From: Pantoea alhagi
GTDB lineage: Bacteria > Pseudomonadota > Gammaproteobacteria > Enterobacterales > Enterobacteriaceae
Length of the DNA stretch: 64,000 nt
Direction: 5' to 3'
NCBI RefSeq assembly: GCF_002101395.1
Contig: NZ_CP019706.1
Span: 2,046,001 to 2,110,000, forward strand
Below, piece after piece: positions 44,766-54,566 of this stretch. The first letter of the stretch is position 1; the number at the start of each line of letters is the position of its first letter. Position numbers and translations under genes: made by a program. The notes under the pieces are model-generated. The model did no database searches. It was not told the origin of the DNA and saw nothing but the letters and a program-made list of their open reading frames with translations.

Positions 44766-45119
44766 TTACAGCGTTAAAACGCCGATAGCGGCCACCACCG
44801 TAAGGATCGCCGCCAGCCCATAGAACCACCATTTGCTGGCGGGAATAGAAAACTGAAGATCGTGCGCGCCATGATGCAGGCGATGCAGCGCGCACCATAA
44901 CGGCAGGACGATCGTCAGCAAAATCAGCCCGCAACCGGGAATGGTGGCGGCAAACTGCCGAATACGCTCATAGCTTAGCGCGTCGTCCGGCCACCAGCCC
45001 AGCGGCAAAAGCAGACCAATCAGCAGAACCGCAACCGGCGATACCACGGCCGCCCACATTCCCCCCGCGCTAAACAATCCCCAAAACAGCGGCTCATCCG
45101 ATCGTTGTGGTTGTTGCAT
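44766..45119 (-). CDS. frdD: Fumarate reductase membrane anchor FrdD
   Basis: FrdD (117 residues, E. coli 119) is one of two membrane anchors that bind menaquinol and the FrdAB catalytic part. Three hydrophobic spans are visible (SAGGMWAAVVSPVAVLLIGL, PGCGLILLTIVLPLWCAL, FYGLAAILTVVAAIGV) with the conserved LHRLHHGAHDLQ. It is the last gene of frdABCD; its stop lies four bases from the convergent flagellin stop, with no terminator between. Confidence 0.96.
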   Translation of the reverse strand: MQQPQRSDEPLFWGLFSAGGMWAAVVSPVAVLLIGLLLPLGWWPDDALSYERIRQFAATIPGCGLILLTIVLPLWCALHRLHHGAHDLQFSIPASKWWFYGLAAILTVVAAIGVLTL

Positions 45120-45129
45120 CCTTTCCTCC

Positions 45130-45525
45130 TTATTGTGCCAGAGCCAGCCACAGCGCTGTCAGCGTTACCAGCAGAGTGACGATCCACAGAGCGAAAATAA
45201 TCGGCTGCGGCTTCAGCTTTTCACCTTTCACTATCACAATGGCTGCTCTGGGCGCCAGCCCGAACCAGGTTTTGCTGTGCAGCAACGCGGCAGCCAGCGT
45301 CACCAGGTTGAACAGCAATATCGCCGGATGCTGGAGAAAATCCACAAAATGCGCCCAGGACTCAGGGCCTCCCTTCAGGGCATAGAGGCCGAAAATCAGC
45401 TCCAGGCTAAACCAGAGCGCAGGCAGAGCGGTGCCTTCACGCAGCATATACAAGCGATAAAAAGCCAGCTGCCGCCACCAGTTGGTTGATACCGGCGCCA
45501 GATAAGGTTTGCGTTTACTTATCAT
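45130..45525 (-). CDS. frdC: Fumarate reductase membrane anchor FrdC
   Basis: FrdC (131 residues) matches E. coli length. It begins SKRKPYLAPVSTNWWRQLAF, keeps the quinone-pocket Glu in the FYRLYMLREGTALPALWFS stretch, and has three membrane spans. It lies 10 bases from frdB and frdD on either side, in one operon. Confidence 0.97.
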   Translation of the reverse strand: MISKRKPYLAPVSTNWWRQLAFYRLYMLREGTALPALWFSLELIFGLYALKGGPESWAHFVDFLQHPAILLFNLVTLAAALLHSKTWFGLAPRAAIVIVKGEKLKPQPIIFALWIVTLLVTLTALWLALAQ

Positions 45526-45535
45526 TCACAGCTCC

Positions 45536-46270
45536 TTAGTGCGGTTTCAGTCGGGCGATCAGATAATCTTTGGCGCTTGCTACCTTGCCCTGCTGGATAG
45601 CCGCAGCCGGATCAACATGTTTAGGGCAGACTTCAGAGCAAAAGCCAACAAAGGTACAGGGCCAGACGCCATTGTCGCCGTTTAACAGCGGCATGCGTTC
45701 GGCCTTGCCGCGATCGCGACTGTCCAGATTGTAACGATGCGCCAGGGCGATAACGGCCGGGCCGATAAACTGCGGATTAAGAGCAAACTGTGGGCAGGCG
45801 GCATAGCACAGGCCGCAGTTAATACAGCCGGAAAACTGATGATAGCGTGCCATCTGCGTCGGGGTTTGCCGGTTGGCACCCTGCGCCGGGACGCGTGGAT
45901 TGCCAATAATGTAGGGCTTAATCGCCTCCAGACTGGCGATAAAGTGGCTCATATCCACCACTAAATCGCGCTCAACCGGGAAATTAGCCAGCGGCGCGAT
46001 ACGCAGGCCGTCCGGGTAATCACGCAAAAAGGTTTTACAGGCGAGCTTAGGGATACCGTTAACCATCATGCCGCAGGAGCCGCAAATCGCCATGCGGCAT
46101 GACCAGCGCCAGGCCAAATCCAACGCCAGATTATCTTTGATATAACCCAGCGCATCCAGCAAAGAGGTTTGGTCATCCCACGGCACCGCAAAGTGTTCAT
46201 CATGCGGTTTAACGTCCTGTTCCGGGTTATAACGCTGGACAGTGATATTCAGAGTCGGCTGTTTATTCAT
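45536..46270 (-). CDS. frdB: Fumarate reductase iron-sulfur subunit FrdB
   Basis: FrdB passes electrons from menaquinol to FrdA. The true start is the ATG at 46270 (NKQPTLNITVQRYNPEQDVK), giving 244 residues as in E. coli; a longer frame upstream reads through frdA sequence. All three cluster sites are intact: 2Fe-2S in CRMAICGSCGMMVNG plus KLAC, 4Fe-4S in CINCGLCYAACP, and 3Fe-4S in CTFVGFCSEVCPKHVDP. It overlaps the end of frdA by eight bases. Confidence 0.97.
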   Translation of the reverse strand: MNKQPTLNITVQRYNPEQDVKPHDEHFAVPWDDQTSLLDALGYIKDNLALDLAWRWSCRMAICGSCGMMVNGIPKLACKTFLRDYPDGLRIAPLANFPVERDLVVDMSHFIASLEAIKPYIIGNPRVPAQGANRQTPTQMARYHQFSGCINCGLCYAACPQFALNPQFIGPAVIALAHRYNLDSRDRGKAERMPLLNGDNGVWPCTFVGFCSEVCPKHVDPAAAIQQGKVASAKDYLIARLKPH

Positions 46271-48053
46271 GAGGCGTCTCCTGCGCCTGCGCGGCATCCG
46301 CCTGTGCGCCATATAAGCGCTGAGCAGGCTGCAGGCGGGTAATGGTAACAGGGGAGGTTTCGATGCGCGGCGCGCCATCGGCGTTAAAGAAGGTCAGTGT
46401 ATGATGCAGATAATTTTGATCGTCGCGCTGTCGGCAGCCCTCATCCAGCCGCTGATGAGCGCCACGGGACTCTTTGCGATGCATCGCCGCATGCGCCATA
46501 CATTCGGCTACGTTCAGGCTATGCTCCAGCTCAAGGCTGTAAAGCAGTTCCGTATTGAAAACGCTGCTGCTGTCGCTGATATGCAGGCGCTGGTAGCGCG
46601 TTTTTAAATCCGCCAGCGTATCGATCGTCTGCTGCATTAGCTCAGGGGTGCGATAGATCCCGCAGCCCAGTTCCATACTGCGGCCCATCTCGTCACGCAG
46701 CGCGGACCAGCGCTCGGTGCCCGGCTGATTAATACGCGCCAGCAGGCGCTGTTCCACATCTTTCGCCTGCGCGGTTAACGCCCGCTCGCTGCCGACAGGA
46801 TCCTCCAGCGCCCGTTCCGCCGCCTGTTCGCCAGCCAGACGCCCAAACACCACCAGCTCCGCCAGCGAGTTAGATCCAAGTCGGTTAGCACCATGCAGGC
46901 CGATGGCGGCACACTCTCCGGCGGCAAACAGCCCGTTGATACGCGTTTCGCCGCGCGCGTCGGTTTCAATGCCGCCCATGGTGTAGTGTGCCGTCGGACG
47001 TACCGGAATTGGGGCGGTAACCGGATCGACGCCAACGTAGGCTTTGCTCAGCTCACAGATAAAAGGCAGCCGCTCATGCAGTTTCCTGGCACCGAGATGA
47101 CGCAGATCGAGATGAACCACTTCGCCGCGCGGGCTGGACAGGGTGCGGCCCGCCTGCCACTCATGCCAGAACGCCTGCGACACTTTATCGCGTGGCCCCA
47201 GCTCCATATATTTGTTTTTGGGCTGGCCGGGCGGCGTTTCCGGCCCCAGGCCGTAATCCTGCAAATAGCGATAGCCATCCTTATTCACCAGAATTCCGCC
47301 TTCGCCACGGCAGCCTTCCGTCATCAGAATGCCGGAGCCAGGCAGGCCGGTGGGGTGGTACTGCACAAACTCCATGTCGCGCAGGGGAACGCCGTGACGC
47401 AGCGCCATGCCCATGCCGTCACCGGTAACGATGCTGCCGTTGGTGTTATAGCGGTAGACGCGTCCGGCACCGCCGGTGGCCAGCACTACGGCGTTGGCGC
47501 GCAGCGTGACCAGCGTGCCTTCCATCATATTCAGCGCCACCAGGCCGCCGACGCGCCCCTCATCCACCAGCAGATCCAAAACAAAATGCTCATCGAAGCG
47601 GCGAATTTGAGGATATTTCAGCGAGGTCTGAAACAGCGTATGCAGCATATGGAAGCCGGTTTTATCAGCGGCAAACCAGGTCCGCTCGATTTTCATGCCG
47701 CCGAAGCGACGCACGTTAACCGTACCGTCCTGTTTGCGGCTCCATGGGCAGCCCCACTGCTCCAGCTGGATCATTTCTTGCGGGCAGTGCTGCACAAAAT
47801 AATCCACCACATCCTGCTCACACAGCCAGTCGCCGCCAGCAACCGTGTCGTGGAAATGGGCATCAAAACTGTCATGCTGCTGGGTAACGGCGGCGGAGCC
47901 CCCTTCGGCAGCCACGGTATGGCTGCGCATGGGATAGACTTTTGACACAAGGGCAATGGACAGCTGCGGTTGCGCAACGGCAGCGGCAATCGCCGCCCGT
48001 ATACCTGCGCCGCCCGCGCCGACAATGATTAAATCGGCCTGAATGCTTTGCAC
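46263..48053 (-). CDS. frdA: Fumarate reductase flavoprotein subunit FrdA
   Basis: FrdA (596 residues, E. coli 602) carries covalent FAD and reduces fumarate to succinate. It has the dinucleotide fold IIVGAGGAGIRAAIAAA, the FAD-histidine motif RSHTVAAEGGSAA, HPTGLPGSGILMTEGCRGEG with substrate residues, and TAHYTMGGIETDARGE. It starts the frd operon, with promoter sequence expected in 48054-48239; only a lone TTGAT half site there resembles FNR. Confidence 0.97.
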   Translation of the reverse strand: MQSIQADLIIVGAGGAGIRAAIAAAVAQPQLSIALVSKVYPMRSHTVAAEGGSAAVTQQHDSFDAHFHDTVAGGDWLCEQDVVDYFVQHCPQEMIQLEQWGCPWSRKQDGTVNVRRFGGMKIERTWFAADKTGFHMLHTLFQTSLKYPQIRRFDEHFVLDLLVDEGRVGGLVALNMMEGTLVTLRANAVVLATGGAGRVYRYNTNGSIVTGDGMGMALRHGVPLRDMEFVQYHPTGLPGSGILMTEGCRGEGGILVNKDGYRYLQDYGLGPETPPGQPKNKYMELGPRDKVSQAFWHEWQAGRTLSSPRGEVVHLDLRHLGARKLHERLPFICELSKAYVGVDPVTAPIPVRPTAHYTMGGIETDARGETRINGLFAAGECAAIGLHGANRLGSNSLAELVVFGRLAGEQAAERALEDPVGSERALTAQAKDVEQRLLARINQPGTERWSALRDEMGRSMELGCGIYRTPELMQQTIDTLADLKTRYQRLHISDSSSVFNTELLYSLELEHSLNVAECMAHAAMHRKESRGAHQRLDEGCRQRDDQNYLHHTLTFFNADGAPRIETSPVTITRLQPAQRLYGAQADAAQAQETPHE

Positions 48054-48185
48054 TTAAACCTCCCTGCGAACGCGGAGTAACTCTTTCGGGTTAGTCAGTG
48101 TAGGGCAGGGTAAGTAAGGCAATTTTGATGTGTTCGATGTTTTAACCGGATAAAAGCGATGCGATTAACCGACCTATTGGCAATG

Positions 48186-48222
48186 CGCCTTCTGCCGCCG
48201 GGCAAAACCAGAGCAGAAGGCG
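48186..48222 (-). terminator. Hairpin between the chemoreceptor gene and frdA
   Basis: CGCCTTCTGC (48186-48195) pairs perfectly with GCAGAAGGCG (48213-48222) over a 17-base loop, just beyond the chemoreceptor stop. It likely ends that transcript before frdA; the U-tract is absent. Confidence 0.55.
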
Positions 48223-48239
48223 AACGCGGTGAAGAGGGG

Positions 48240-49799
48240 TCAGACAGCTTCGTTTACCTTAAATACCCGCATCGTTTGCGCCAGCTGAGCGGCCTGCTCC
48301 TGCATGGCCTGGGCCGCCGCCGCCGACTGATTAACCAGTGCGGCATTCTGCTGGGTCACCTGGTCCATCTGGGTAATGGCGGCATTAATCTCATCAATAC
48401 CAGTGCTCTGCTCGGTGCTGGCGATGGAGATTTCCCCCATGATTTCCGTCACGCTTTTTACGCTGGTCAATACTTCATTCATGGTGCTGCCGGCGTTAGC
48501 TACCTGCCTGCCGCCTTCATCAACCTTATTAACCGAATCTTCAATCAGCTGTGCGATCTCTTTGGCTGCGGAAGCAGAGCGCTGGGCCAGGCTGCGCACT
48601 TCAGCCGCGACCACTGCGAATCCGCGTCCCTGTTCACCGGCACGCGCCGCCTCTACCGCAGCGTTTAGCGCCAGGATATTGGTCTGGAAGGCGATGCCAT
48701 CGATCACGCTGATAATATCGACAATTTTGCGTGATGAGTTACTGATGGTCTCCATCGTATTGACGACCTGTTTCACCGCATCGCCGCTCTGCACGGCAAC
48801 TTTTGACGCCAGTGTCGCCAGTTGGTTAGCCTGATGGGCGTTATCGGCGTTCTGCTTAACCGTGGAGGTCATCTGTTCCATTGCGGCGGCGGTTTCCTCC
48901 AGCGAGCTGGCCTGCTGCTCGGTGCGTGAGGAGAGATCCATATTTCCGGCGGAGATTTCACTGGAGGCGTTAGCGATCAGATCGGTACCGGCCCGCACTT
49001 CAGTAACGATTTTCAGAAGATTATCATTCATCTTTTTCAGCGCCTGCATCAGCTGGCCGGTTTCATCCGATGAGCTGGCTTTGATTATCGTGCGCAGATC
49101 GCCAGCCGCTACGTTTTCCGCAATGCTGACGGCGGCGCGTAGCGGCTGCACAATCGAGCGGGTCAGAAAATAGCCAAGGAGCACCGCAGCGACGATGGCC
49201 AGCGCAGAGAAGATAAGCGTCATGTTGATTGCCGTGTTGGCGTCCGCCACCGCGTGTGCGCCTTCTCCCTGTAGCTGTAGGGATTGTGAATCAGCAAATT
49301 TCACTACGATATCCAGGAAGGCGTTTTGCGCCGGGGTCATTTTGCGCAGTGCATAATCAGCGGCGGCATCAATGTTGCCCCCACGGATCAGGGTAAGCAG
49401 CTGCTGGCTGGCTTCAGCAAAATTCTGCGCGGCCTCTTTTACCGCCTTAATTTTTTTCTGGCCAACAGGCGTCACCTGCAGGCGGGAAATTTTTTCAATA
49501 GCCTCATTAGTTTGCTGTGTCGCCAGCTCAAGCTGGCCAAACCGCTTTTGGTTCATCTCGGGACGGTTGGTATCAATCACCATGCCGCGCAAGTATTTGA
49601 TTTGATCGTTAACGCCGTCGCGCACGTCAAATGCCAGCCTGACTTTGATATAGCGATCGTTAACGATATTTTCTACTGCGGTATTAATATTATTTATTTT
49701 AATTATTGCTGTGGCACTCACAATTATTAACAGCAAGATTACTAAACTGAATGCCGCGCCGAGGCGAAAGCCAACTTTCATATTCTTTACCGATCTCAT
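48240..49799 (-). CDS. Methyl-accepting chemotaxis protein (4HB ligand-binding domain)
   Basis: A 519-residue transmembrane chemoreceptor. Membrane span 1 (GAAFSLVILLLIIVSATAI) and span 2 (LIFSALAIVAAVLLGYFLTR, near residue 200) enclose a four-helix-bundle sensor domain. A HAMP segment (RSIVQPLRAAVSIAENVAAG) and a long signalling coil follow, with the hairpin tip VIDGIAFQTNILALNAAVEA and GEQGRGFAVVAAEVRSLAQR. It ends MRVFKVNEAV without the NWETF pentapeptide that tethers CheR and CheB in Tar and Tsr, so it is a low-abundance-type receptor. The ligand cannot be read from sequence. It is an insertion between frdA and epmA relative to E. coli. Confidence 0.93.
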   Translation of the reverse strand: MRSVKNMKVGFRLGAAFSLVILLLIIVSATAIIKINNINTAVENIVNDRYIKVRLAFDVRDGVNDQIKYLRGMVIDTNRPEMNQKRFGQLELATQQTNEAIEKISRLQVTPVGQKKIKAVKEAAQNFAEASQQLLTLIRGGNIDAAADYALRKMTPAQNAFLDIVVKFADSQSLQLQGEGAHAVADANTAINMTLIFSALAIVAAVLLGYFLTRSIVQPLRAAVSIAENVAAGDLRTIIKASSSDETGQLMQALKKMNDNLLKIVTEVRAGTDLIANASSEISAGNMDLSSRTEQQASSLEETAAAMEQMTSTVKQNADNAHQANQLATLASKVAVQSGDAVKQVVNTMETISNSSRKIVDIISVIDGIAFQTNILALNAAVEAARAGEQGRGFAVVAAEVRSLAQRSASAAKEIAQLIEDSVNKVDEGGRQVANAGSTMNEVLTSVKSVTEIMGEISIASTEQSTGIDEINAAITQMDQVTQQNAALVNQSAAAAQAMQEQAAQLAQTMRVFKVNEAV

Positions 49800-50199
49800 A
49801 GTCCGTATCCCTTTGCATGGAGTAGATCAATGCAACTAGCTAAAAATATCACTCATCCCAGTGCAATATGCTGGGAATGTCGGGTTGTTACATCTTCGTT
49901 AGCGGCTGATGCTATTTCTTTGCAACAGAGCGGCTGATGACACCGCCTTCGCTGGCATTAGATATGAGCCCAGTTTTCGCGCAACGAGTCCCCCCCACCA
50001 TCGGCAGCATTCGGAAAAACTTGATAAAGCATTGATTAAAAATATGTATGCCCGCGGCACCCAATAATGGGAGGCAGCGGCGGCGTTTATTTTTCGCTGC
50101 GGCAAAAAAGAAAAATAGTCGATTTTATTAGCGCAAATTTGTCTGCCAACGGCGTTACGAGTAGACTGCATCCCCTTGTTTGACTGAGGAGTAAACCCC
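49800..50199. promoter_or_regulatory. Chemoreceptor-epmA divergent intergenic region
   Basis: About 400 bases with no supported gene. It must contain the chemoreceptor promoter (minus) and the epmA promoter (plus). A GAGGAG lies 9 bases before the epmA ATG. A CCCGACAT on the minus strand near 49885 only loosely resembles a FliA -10 and is not convincing. Confidence 0.35.
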
Positions 50200-51177
50200 A
50201 TGAGCGAGACGGCAAGCTGGCAGCCGAGCGCACCCATCTCTAACCTGTTGAAACGCGCGAAAATCCTTGCGGAAATTCGACGTTTCTTTGCCGATCGCGG
50301 CGTACTGGAGGTGGAAACCCCGGCGATGAGTCAGGCAACGGTAACCGATATTCATCTGGTCACCTTCCAGACCCGCTTTGTCGGACCCGGCGCGTCGCAG
50401 GGGTTAGATCTCTGGTTAATGACCAGCCCGGAATATCATATGAAACGTCTGCTGGCCGCAGGCAGCGGGCCGATCTACCAGATGGGCCGCAGTTTCCGTA
50501 ATGAAGAAGCGGGACGCCACCATAATCCGGAGTTCACCATGCTGGAGTGGTATCGCCCGCATTATGATATGTACCGCCTGATGAATGAGGTGGACGATCT
50601 GCTACAGCAGGTGCTGGAGTGCCAGCCAGCGGAATCGCTCTCTTATCAGCAGGCGTTTATCCGTCATCTGGAGATTGATCCACTCTCAGCGGATAAGGCA
50701 CAACTGCGTGAAGTGGCCGAGAAGCTGGGCGTAGGCGATTTAGCGAATGCCGAAGAGGATCGCGATACGCTGCTGCAGCTGCTGTTTATGCTGGGCGTGG
50801 AAACGAAGATTGGTCAGGATAAACCCACCTTTATTTACCATTTCCCGGCAACGCAGGCTGCGCTGGCGGAAATCAGCACCGAGGACCATCGCGTCGCGGA
50901 GCGGTTTGAAGTCTATTTCAAAGGGATCGAGCTGGCGAACGGCTTCCGTGAACTGACCGATGCGCGCGAACAGCGTCAGCGCTTTGAACAGGATAACCGT
51001 CGCCGCGCCGCGCGTGGCCTGCCGCAGCAGCCGATTGACAACAATCTGCTGGCCGCGCTGGAACATGGCATGCCCGCCTGTTCCGGCGTCGCGCTTGGCG
51101 TTGATCGTCTGGTAATGCTGGCGCTGAAGGCGGAATCCCTGAGCGAAGTGATTGCTTTCCCGGTTGACCGCTGTTAA
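50200..51177 (+). CDS. epmA: EF-P-(R)-beta-lysine ligase EpmA
   Basis: EpmA (325 residues) is a class II lysyl-tRNA synthetase-like enzyme lacking the anticodon-binding domain; it attaches (R)-beta-lysine to Lys34 of EF-P. Class II motifs are FADRGVLEVETPAMSQA (motif 1), GRSFRNEEAGRHHNPEFTML (motif 2), and ALGVDRLVMLAL (motif 3). Length equals the E. coli protein. It works with EpmB, encoded about 9 kb upstream in this window. Confidence 0.97.
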   Translation: MSETASWQPSAPISNLLKRAKILAEIRRFFADRGVLEVETPAMSQATVTDIHLVTFQTRFVGPGASQGLDLWLMTSPEYHMKRLLAAGSGPIYQMGRSFRNEEAGRHHNPEFTMLEWYRPHYDMYRLMNEVDDLLQQVLECQPAESLSYQQAFIRHLEIDPLSADKAQLREVAEKLGVGDLANAEEDRDTLLQLLFMLGVETKIGQDKPTFIYHFPATQAALAEISTEDHRVAERFEVYFKGIELANGFRELTDAREQRQRFEQDNRRRAARGLPQQPIDNNLLAALEHGMPACSGVALGVDRLVMLALKAESLSEVIAFPVDRC

Positions 51178-51184
51178 ACCCATC

Positions 51185-51214
51185 CGGCAGGCGTGCGTTT
51201 AACGCCGCCTGCCG
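51185..51214. terminator. Bidirectional hairpin between convergent epmA and mscM
   Basis: CGGCAGGCG (51185-51193) pairs with CGCCTGCCG (51206-51214), and inner GCGTT with AACGC extends the stem with one bulged T. It lies between the two stop codons. Confidence 0.7.
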
Positions 51215-51230
51215 TTAAGCCAGCGATCGG

Positions 51231-54200
51231 CTACAGCCCGCCCGATTTAAAGGTATGCGAGGCGGGTGAGCCGTTACTGGCTGGGTTCCGCTTCGCCGCC
51301 GTCTCCATACGTACCTGGAATGGCGGGAACGGCATCTCAATATCGTGCTCACGGAAGCCCTTCAGGATCAGCTGATGCAGCTCATGACGCAGCGGCATGC
51401 GATGCACCATCTCCGCCGCGTGAATACGTAGCTCAAACAGCTGGATGCCCTGCTGCAAATCCACCAGGAACACTTCCGGCACGGGCGTATCCAGCACATA
51501 GGAACAGCGTTCGCAGGCGCGTTGCAAAATCGTCGTAACCTGTTCGCTGTCTACGCCCGCTGGCGCAGGCACGGTAAGCACCACGCGCGTTACCGAGTCA
51601 GAAAGCGACCAGTTAACAAACTGCTCGGTAATAAACGCCTTATTCGGCACGATAATCTCTTTGCGATCCCAGTCGGTAATGGTGGTTGCACGCGTATTAA
51701 TGCGCGTAATGCTGCCGGTGAGATCGCGGATGGTCACCGTATCGCCAATGCGAATCGGCTTTTCAAACAGAATAATCAGGCCGGAAATAAAGTTGGCGAA
51801 TATCTCCTGCAGGCCGAATCCCAGCCCTACGCCCAGCGCCGCCACCAGCCACTGCAGTTTCGACCACTCAATACCGATCATGGAGAAGCCCATCAGGCCG
51901 CCAATCAGCAGCAGCAGATATTTGGTCAGCGTGGTAATGGCGTAGCCGGTGCCGGGCGTCAGGTTAAGGTGCTGTAACAGCGCCAGCTCCAGCAGAGCGG
52001 GCATGTTACGCACCAGCTGCGTGGTCACAATAAAGATCAGAATCGCGATCAGCACCGAACCCAGCGTAATCGGATGCAGGCTCTCCACGCCCTGTACCGT
52101 ACTACTAACGTCCCACAGCCGAATATTCTCCAGGAAAGCGAAGGCTGAATGGATTTCAGACCACAGTACTATTACCGAGAGCAGCGCTATCAGCGTCAGT
52201 ATCGAACGCACCAGCCGCAGCGACTGCGCGCTAATGGCATCGAGGTCGATCACCGGTTCGTCAATCTCGACGACGTCCGCCGTTTGTGCCGTGGTTTCTT
52301 CTTCACCGCGCGCGCGTTGCGCCAGCATTTCAGCACGACGCTGACGCGCACGATCAAAGGCGATGCGGCGGCGCTGAATCAGCATCCAGCGGCGAATAAT
52401 ATGGTAAATCACCAGTAGCAGGAACCAGATAGCGACGGAGGTTTCCAGCCGCGCCAGCAGCGCCTGAGCCGTAGCCAGGTAACCGGTGCAGGAGGCGAGC
52501 GCCGCCGCCAGCGGAATACAGATCAGGAGATTCCAGAAGATCCGGTTAAGAACGTTATCACCGCTGCCTTCATTATCCAGCCAGAGCGGAATACCGGCGC
52601 GTTTCAGGCTGACCGTAACCAGGCTCAGCGCCCCGCAGATCAGAATAAAGCACAGCCGTCCCAGCGTGGCAGAAAACTGGCGATCTTCCAGATTCGCGAA
52701 GGTGATCAACAGCATAATCAGCGGAACAATCAGACCGATAGAGAGCGAGTAATAGCGCATCGCGCGCGCGACCCGCAGCTGCGGCCAGCGGAAGTGGACG
52801 ATAAATAAGCCGTTCGAACGCGCAAAGGCGGCGCTGATCATAAAGGCCCACAGCAGCGGCAGCGTGGCGGTAACGCCATCGCCAATGGCGACCGCCACCG
52901 GATAAGGCCAGGCATGTTGCAGGCCAAAACCAAAGGCGGCCCACAGTACCGGTAAGGGCAGGGCAACCAGAATGGACCAGAAAACAGTGCGTAGCGTCAG
53001 GGTGAAGTGATCCTGCGTTACTTTGCCCACGCGGCTGGCGGCGCGCGCCAGAAAAGCGTTGTAATGACGGCGCGAGCTGATGCTGAAGCCAACCAGCAGC
53101 ACGGCACCCAGAATCGGCAACACCGTTTCACGGTTGGTTATCATCATCATCAGCGCGCCGCCCAGCTGGCCCAGCGTATCCAGCGACAGCAGCCTGGTCA
53201 GGTCACGCGCCACTTCCAGCGGATAGCTCAGGCTCAGAGGATTGACGTCGGCGGTCCAGAAAAGATAGCGGTGGGTGGCCTCTTTGATTTCACCCAGCGC
53301 ATCCTCCAGCTGGCTGTTGGCGACCTTCAGCTTGGTAACTTCCAGAATCAGGGTGTCGCAGCCGGAAATCAGCGAGCCGAGCAGCTCCCGTTGGGTTTTG
53401 ATCTGAGCGTCGAGAATACGGTTCTGCTCACTGGTCAGCGGCTGGCCGTTTTCCTGCTTCAGCTGGCGCAACTGCTGCTGATGGCTGAGCAAGTCTTCAT
53501 AATGCAGGCGCTGTACGCGTAGCTGCCCCATCTCACTATCCAGCTGCTGCGAAATCGGCATTTCCGGCAGGCGCGCCACCTGGGCGCGCAGCGCCTCGCC
53601 AAGTAAATTAGACGCGCCAAGCCACTGCGACTGCTCGCGAATAGTGCTGAGCGCCTGACGTACCTGAATGGTTTGGTTGGTGGCCTGCCGCTGTTGCGAA
53701 GCGATCAAATCAAGGCGTTGGGCCTGCTGATTGAGCGCGGCGGAAAGCTCACGGTTAACATGAAACTGCTCGGTGATGGACGCGGGCAGATCGCCGCTGT
53801 TTTCCGCCAGTTGTTCGGTACGCGCCAGCGCCAGCTCCGCTTCATGCTGGCGCAGACTGTTTAACTGATTGCGCAGCGCCTGTAGGTAATCATCCAGCTG
53901 CTCCGCTTTTTTCTGATGCACTTCGGCGCGCATGCGCGCCAGCTCCTGGCGATTGTTCGCCGACAGCTGTGCCAGCTCTAATTCGTCAACGCGCGCTTTT
54001 AACGCCGCCGACTCCGCCTGGCGTGCATAACTTTGTGCCTGAGCGAGGGCGCCCGATGCGGCGGAAGGGGCCTGCAGGGCGCGATCGCTTTCGCTTAGCG
54101 CACGACGCGCTTCGGTTTGCTGCTGCGGTAGCTGACCAAGCGAATCACTGATCTCTCTGGCACGATCCTGCTCCTGCTGCGCCTGACGTCCTTCCTCCAG

Positions 54201-54557
54201 CAGCTGGCTGCTGATTTGCAGGATCTCCTGATCCAGCTCAGCGCTGCTCATCCCGTTGCGTAGCGAGCGCGCACTATCGTTCAGACCGGTAAGCTGCTGT
54301 CGCAGTTCACGCGCCAGTTTAGGAAAATCATCAATGACTTGCTGATATTGCTTTGCCCGCTCCAGCGACTCGTTGCGGGCTTCAAGAAAGCTCAACGCTG
54401 ATTCCAGCGTTTGTATCAGTTCAGCCTGAGCAGGCGTAGAGCGGGCAGATTTCGCCTGCTCCAGCTCCTGACGCACCTGCGCCGCATCAGGCGCGCTGGC
54501 GGCGAAGGCGGGCAGGGTGAAAAGCGAGAAGAAAATAAAACAGAGGATCAGGCGCAC
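51231..54557 (-). CDS. mscM: Miniconductance mechanosensitive channel MscM (YjeP)
   Basis: A 1108-residue MscS-family channel of the inner membrane that opens on hypo-osmotic shock. A signal peptide (ILCFIFFSLFTLPAFAA) precedes an about 470-residue periplasmic coiled-coil region rich in Gln, Ala and Glu, then multiple membrane spans (about 485-900), and the MscS pore and beta domain near the C-terminus (VAALGVGLGFGLQEIFANFI, FEKPIRIGDTVTI). Length equals E. coli MscM (1107). It starts nine bases after psd, with which it forms an operon. Confidence 0.96.
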   Translation of the reverse strand: MRLILCFIFFSLFTLPAFAASAPDAAQVRQELEQAKSARSTPAQAELIQTLESALSFLEARNESLERAKQYQQVIDDFPKLARELRQQLTGLNDSARSLRNGMSSAELDQEILQISSQLLEEGRQAQQEQDRAREISDSLGQLPQQQTEARRALSESDRALQAPSAASGALAQAQSYARQAESAALKARVDELELAQLSANNRQELARMRAEVHQKKAEQLDDYLQALRNQLNSLRQHEAELALARTEQLAENSGDLPASITEQFHVNRELSAALNQQAQRLDLIASQQRQATNQTIQVRQALSTIREQSQWLGASNLLGEALRAQVARLPEMPISQQLDSEMGQLRVQRLHYEDLLSHQQQLRQLKQENGQPLTSEQNRILDAQIKTQRELLGSLISGCDTLILEVTKLKVANSQLEDALGEIKEATHRYLFWTADVNPLSLSYPLEVARDLTRLLSLDTLGQLGGALMMMITNRETVLPILGAVLLVGFSISSRRHYNAFLARAASRVGKVTQDHFTLTLRTVFWSILVALPLPVLWAAFGFGLQHAWPYPVAVAIGDGVTATLPLLWAFMISAAFARSNGLFIVHFRWPQLRVARAMRYYSLSIGLIVPLIMLLITFANLEDRQFSATLGRLCFILICGALSLVTVSLKRAGIPLWLDNEGSGDNVLNRIFWNLLICIPLAAALASCTGYLATAQALLARLETSVAIWFLLLVIYHIIRRWMLIQRRRIAFDRARQRRAEMLAQRARGEEETTAQTADVVEIDEPVIDLDAISAQSLRLVRSILTLIALLSVIVLWSEIHSAFAFLENIRLWDVSSTVQGVESLHPITLGSVLIAILIFIVTTQLVRNMPALLELALLQHLNLTPGTGYAITTLTKYLLLLIGGLMGFSMIGIEWSKLQWLVAALGVGLGFGLQEIFANFISGLIILFEKPIRIGDTVTIRDLTGSITRINTRATTITDWDRKEIIVPNKAFITEQFVNWSLSDSVTRVVLTVPAPAGVDSEQVTTILQRACERCSYVLDTPVPEVFLVDLQQGIQLFELRIHAAEMVHRMPLRHELHQLILKGFREHDIEMPFPPFQVRMETAAKRNPASNGSPASHTFKSGGL

Positions 54558-54566
54558 GCTAGAGTC

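Noticed and set aside
46893..47945. 350-codon plus-strand frame opposite frdA
   Set aside because: Shadow of the frdA reading frame; no recognisable motifs.
48054..48185. FNR site upstream of frdA
   Set aside because: Only one TTGAT half site (48125-48129) is seen; the second half does not match, so no site is called.
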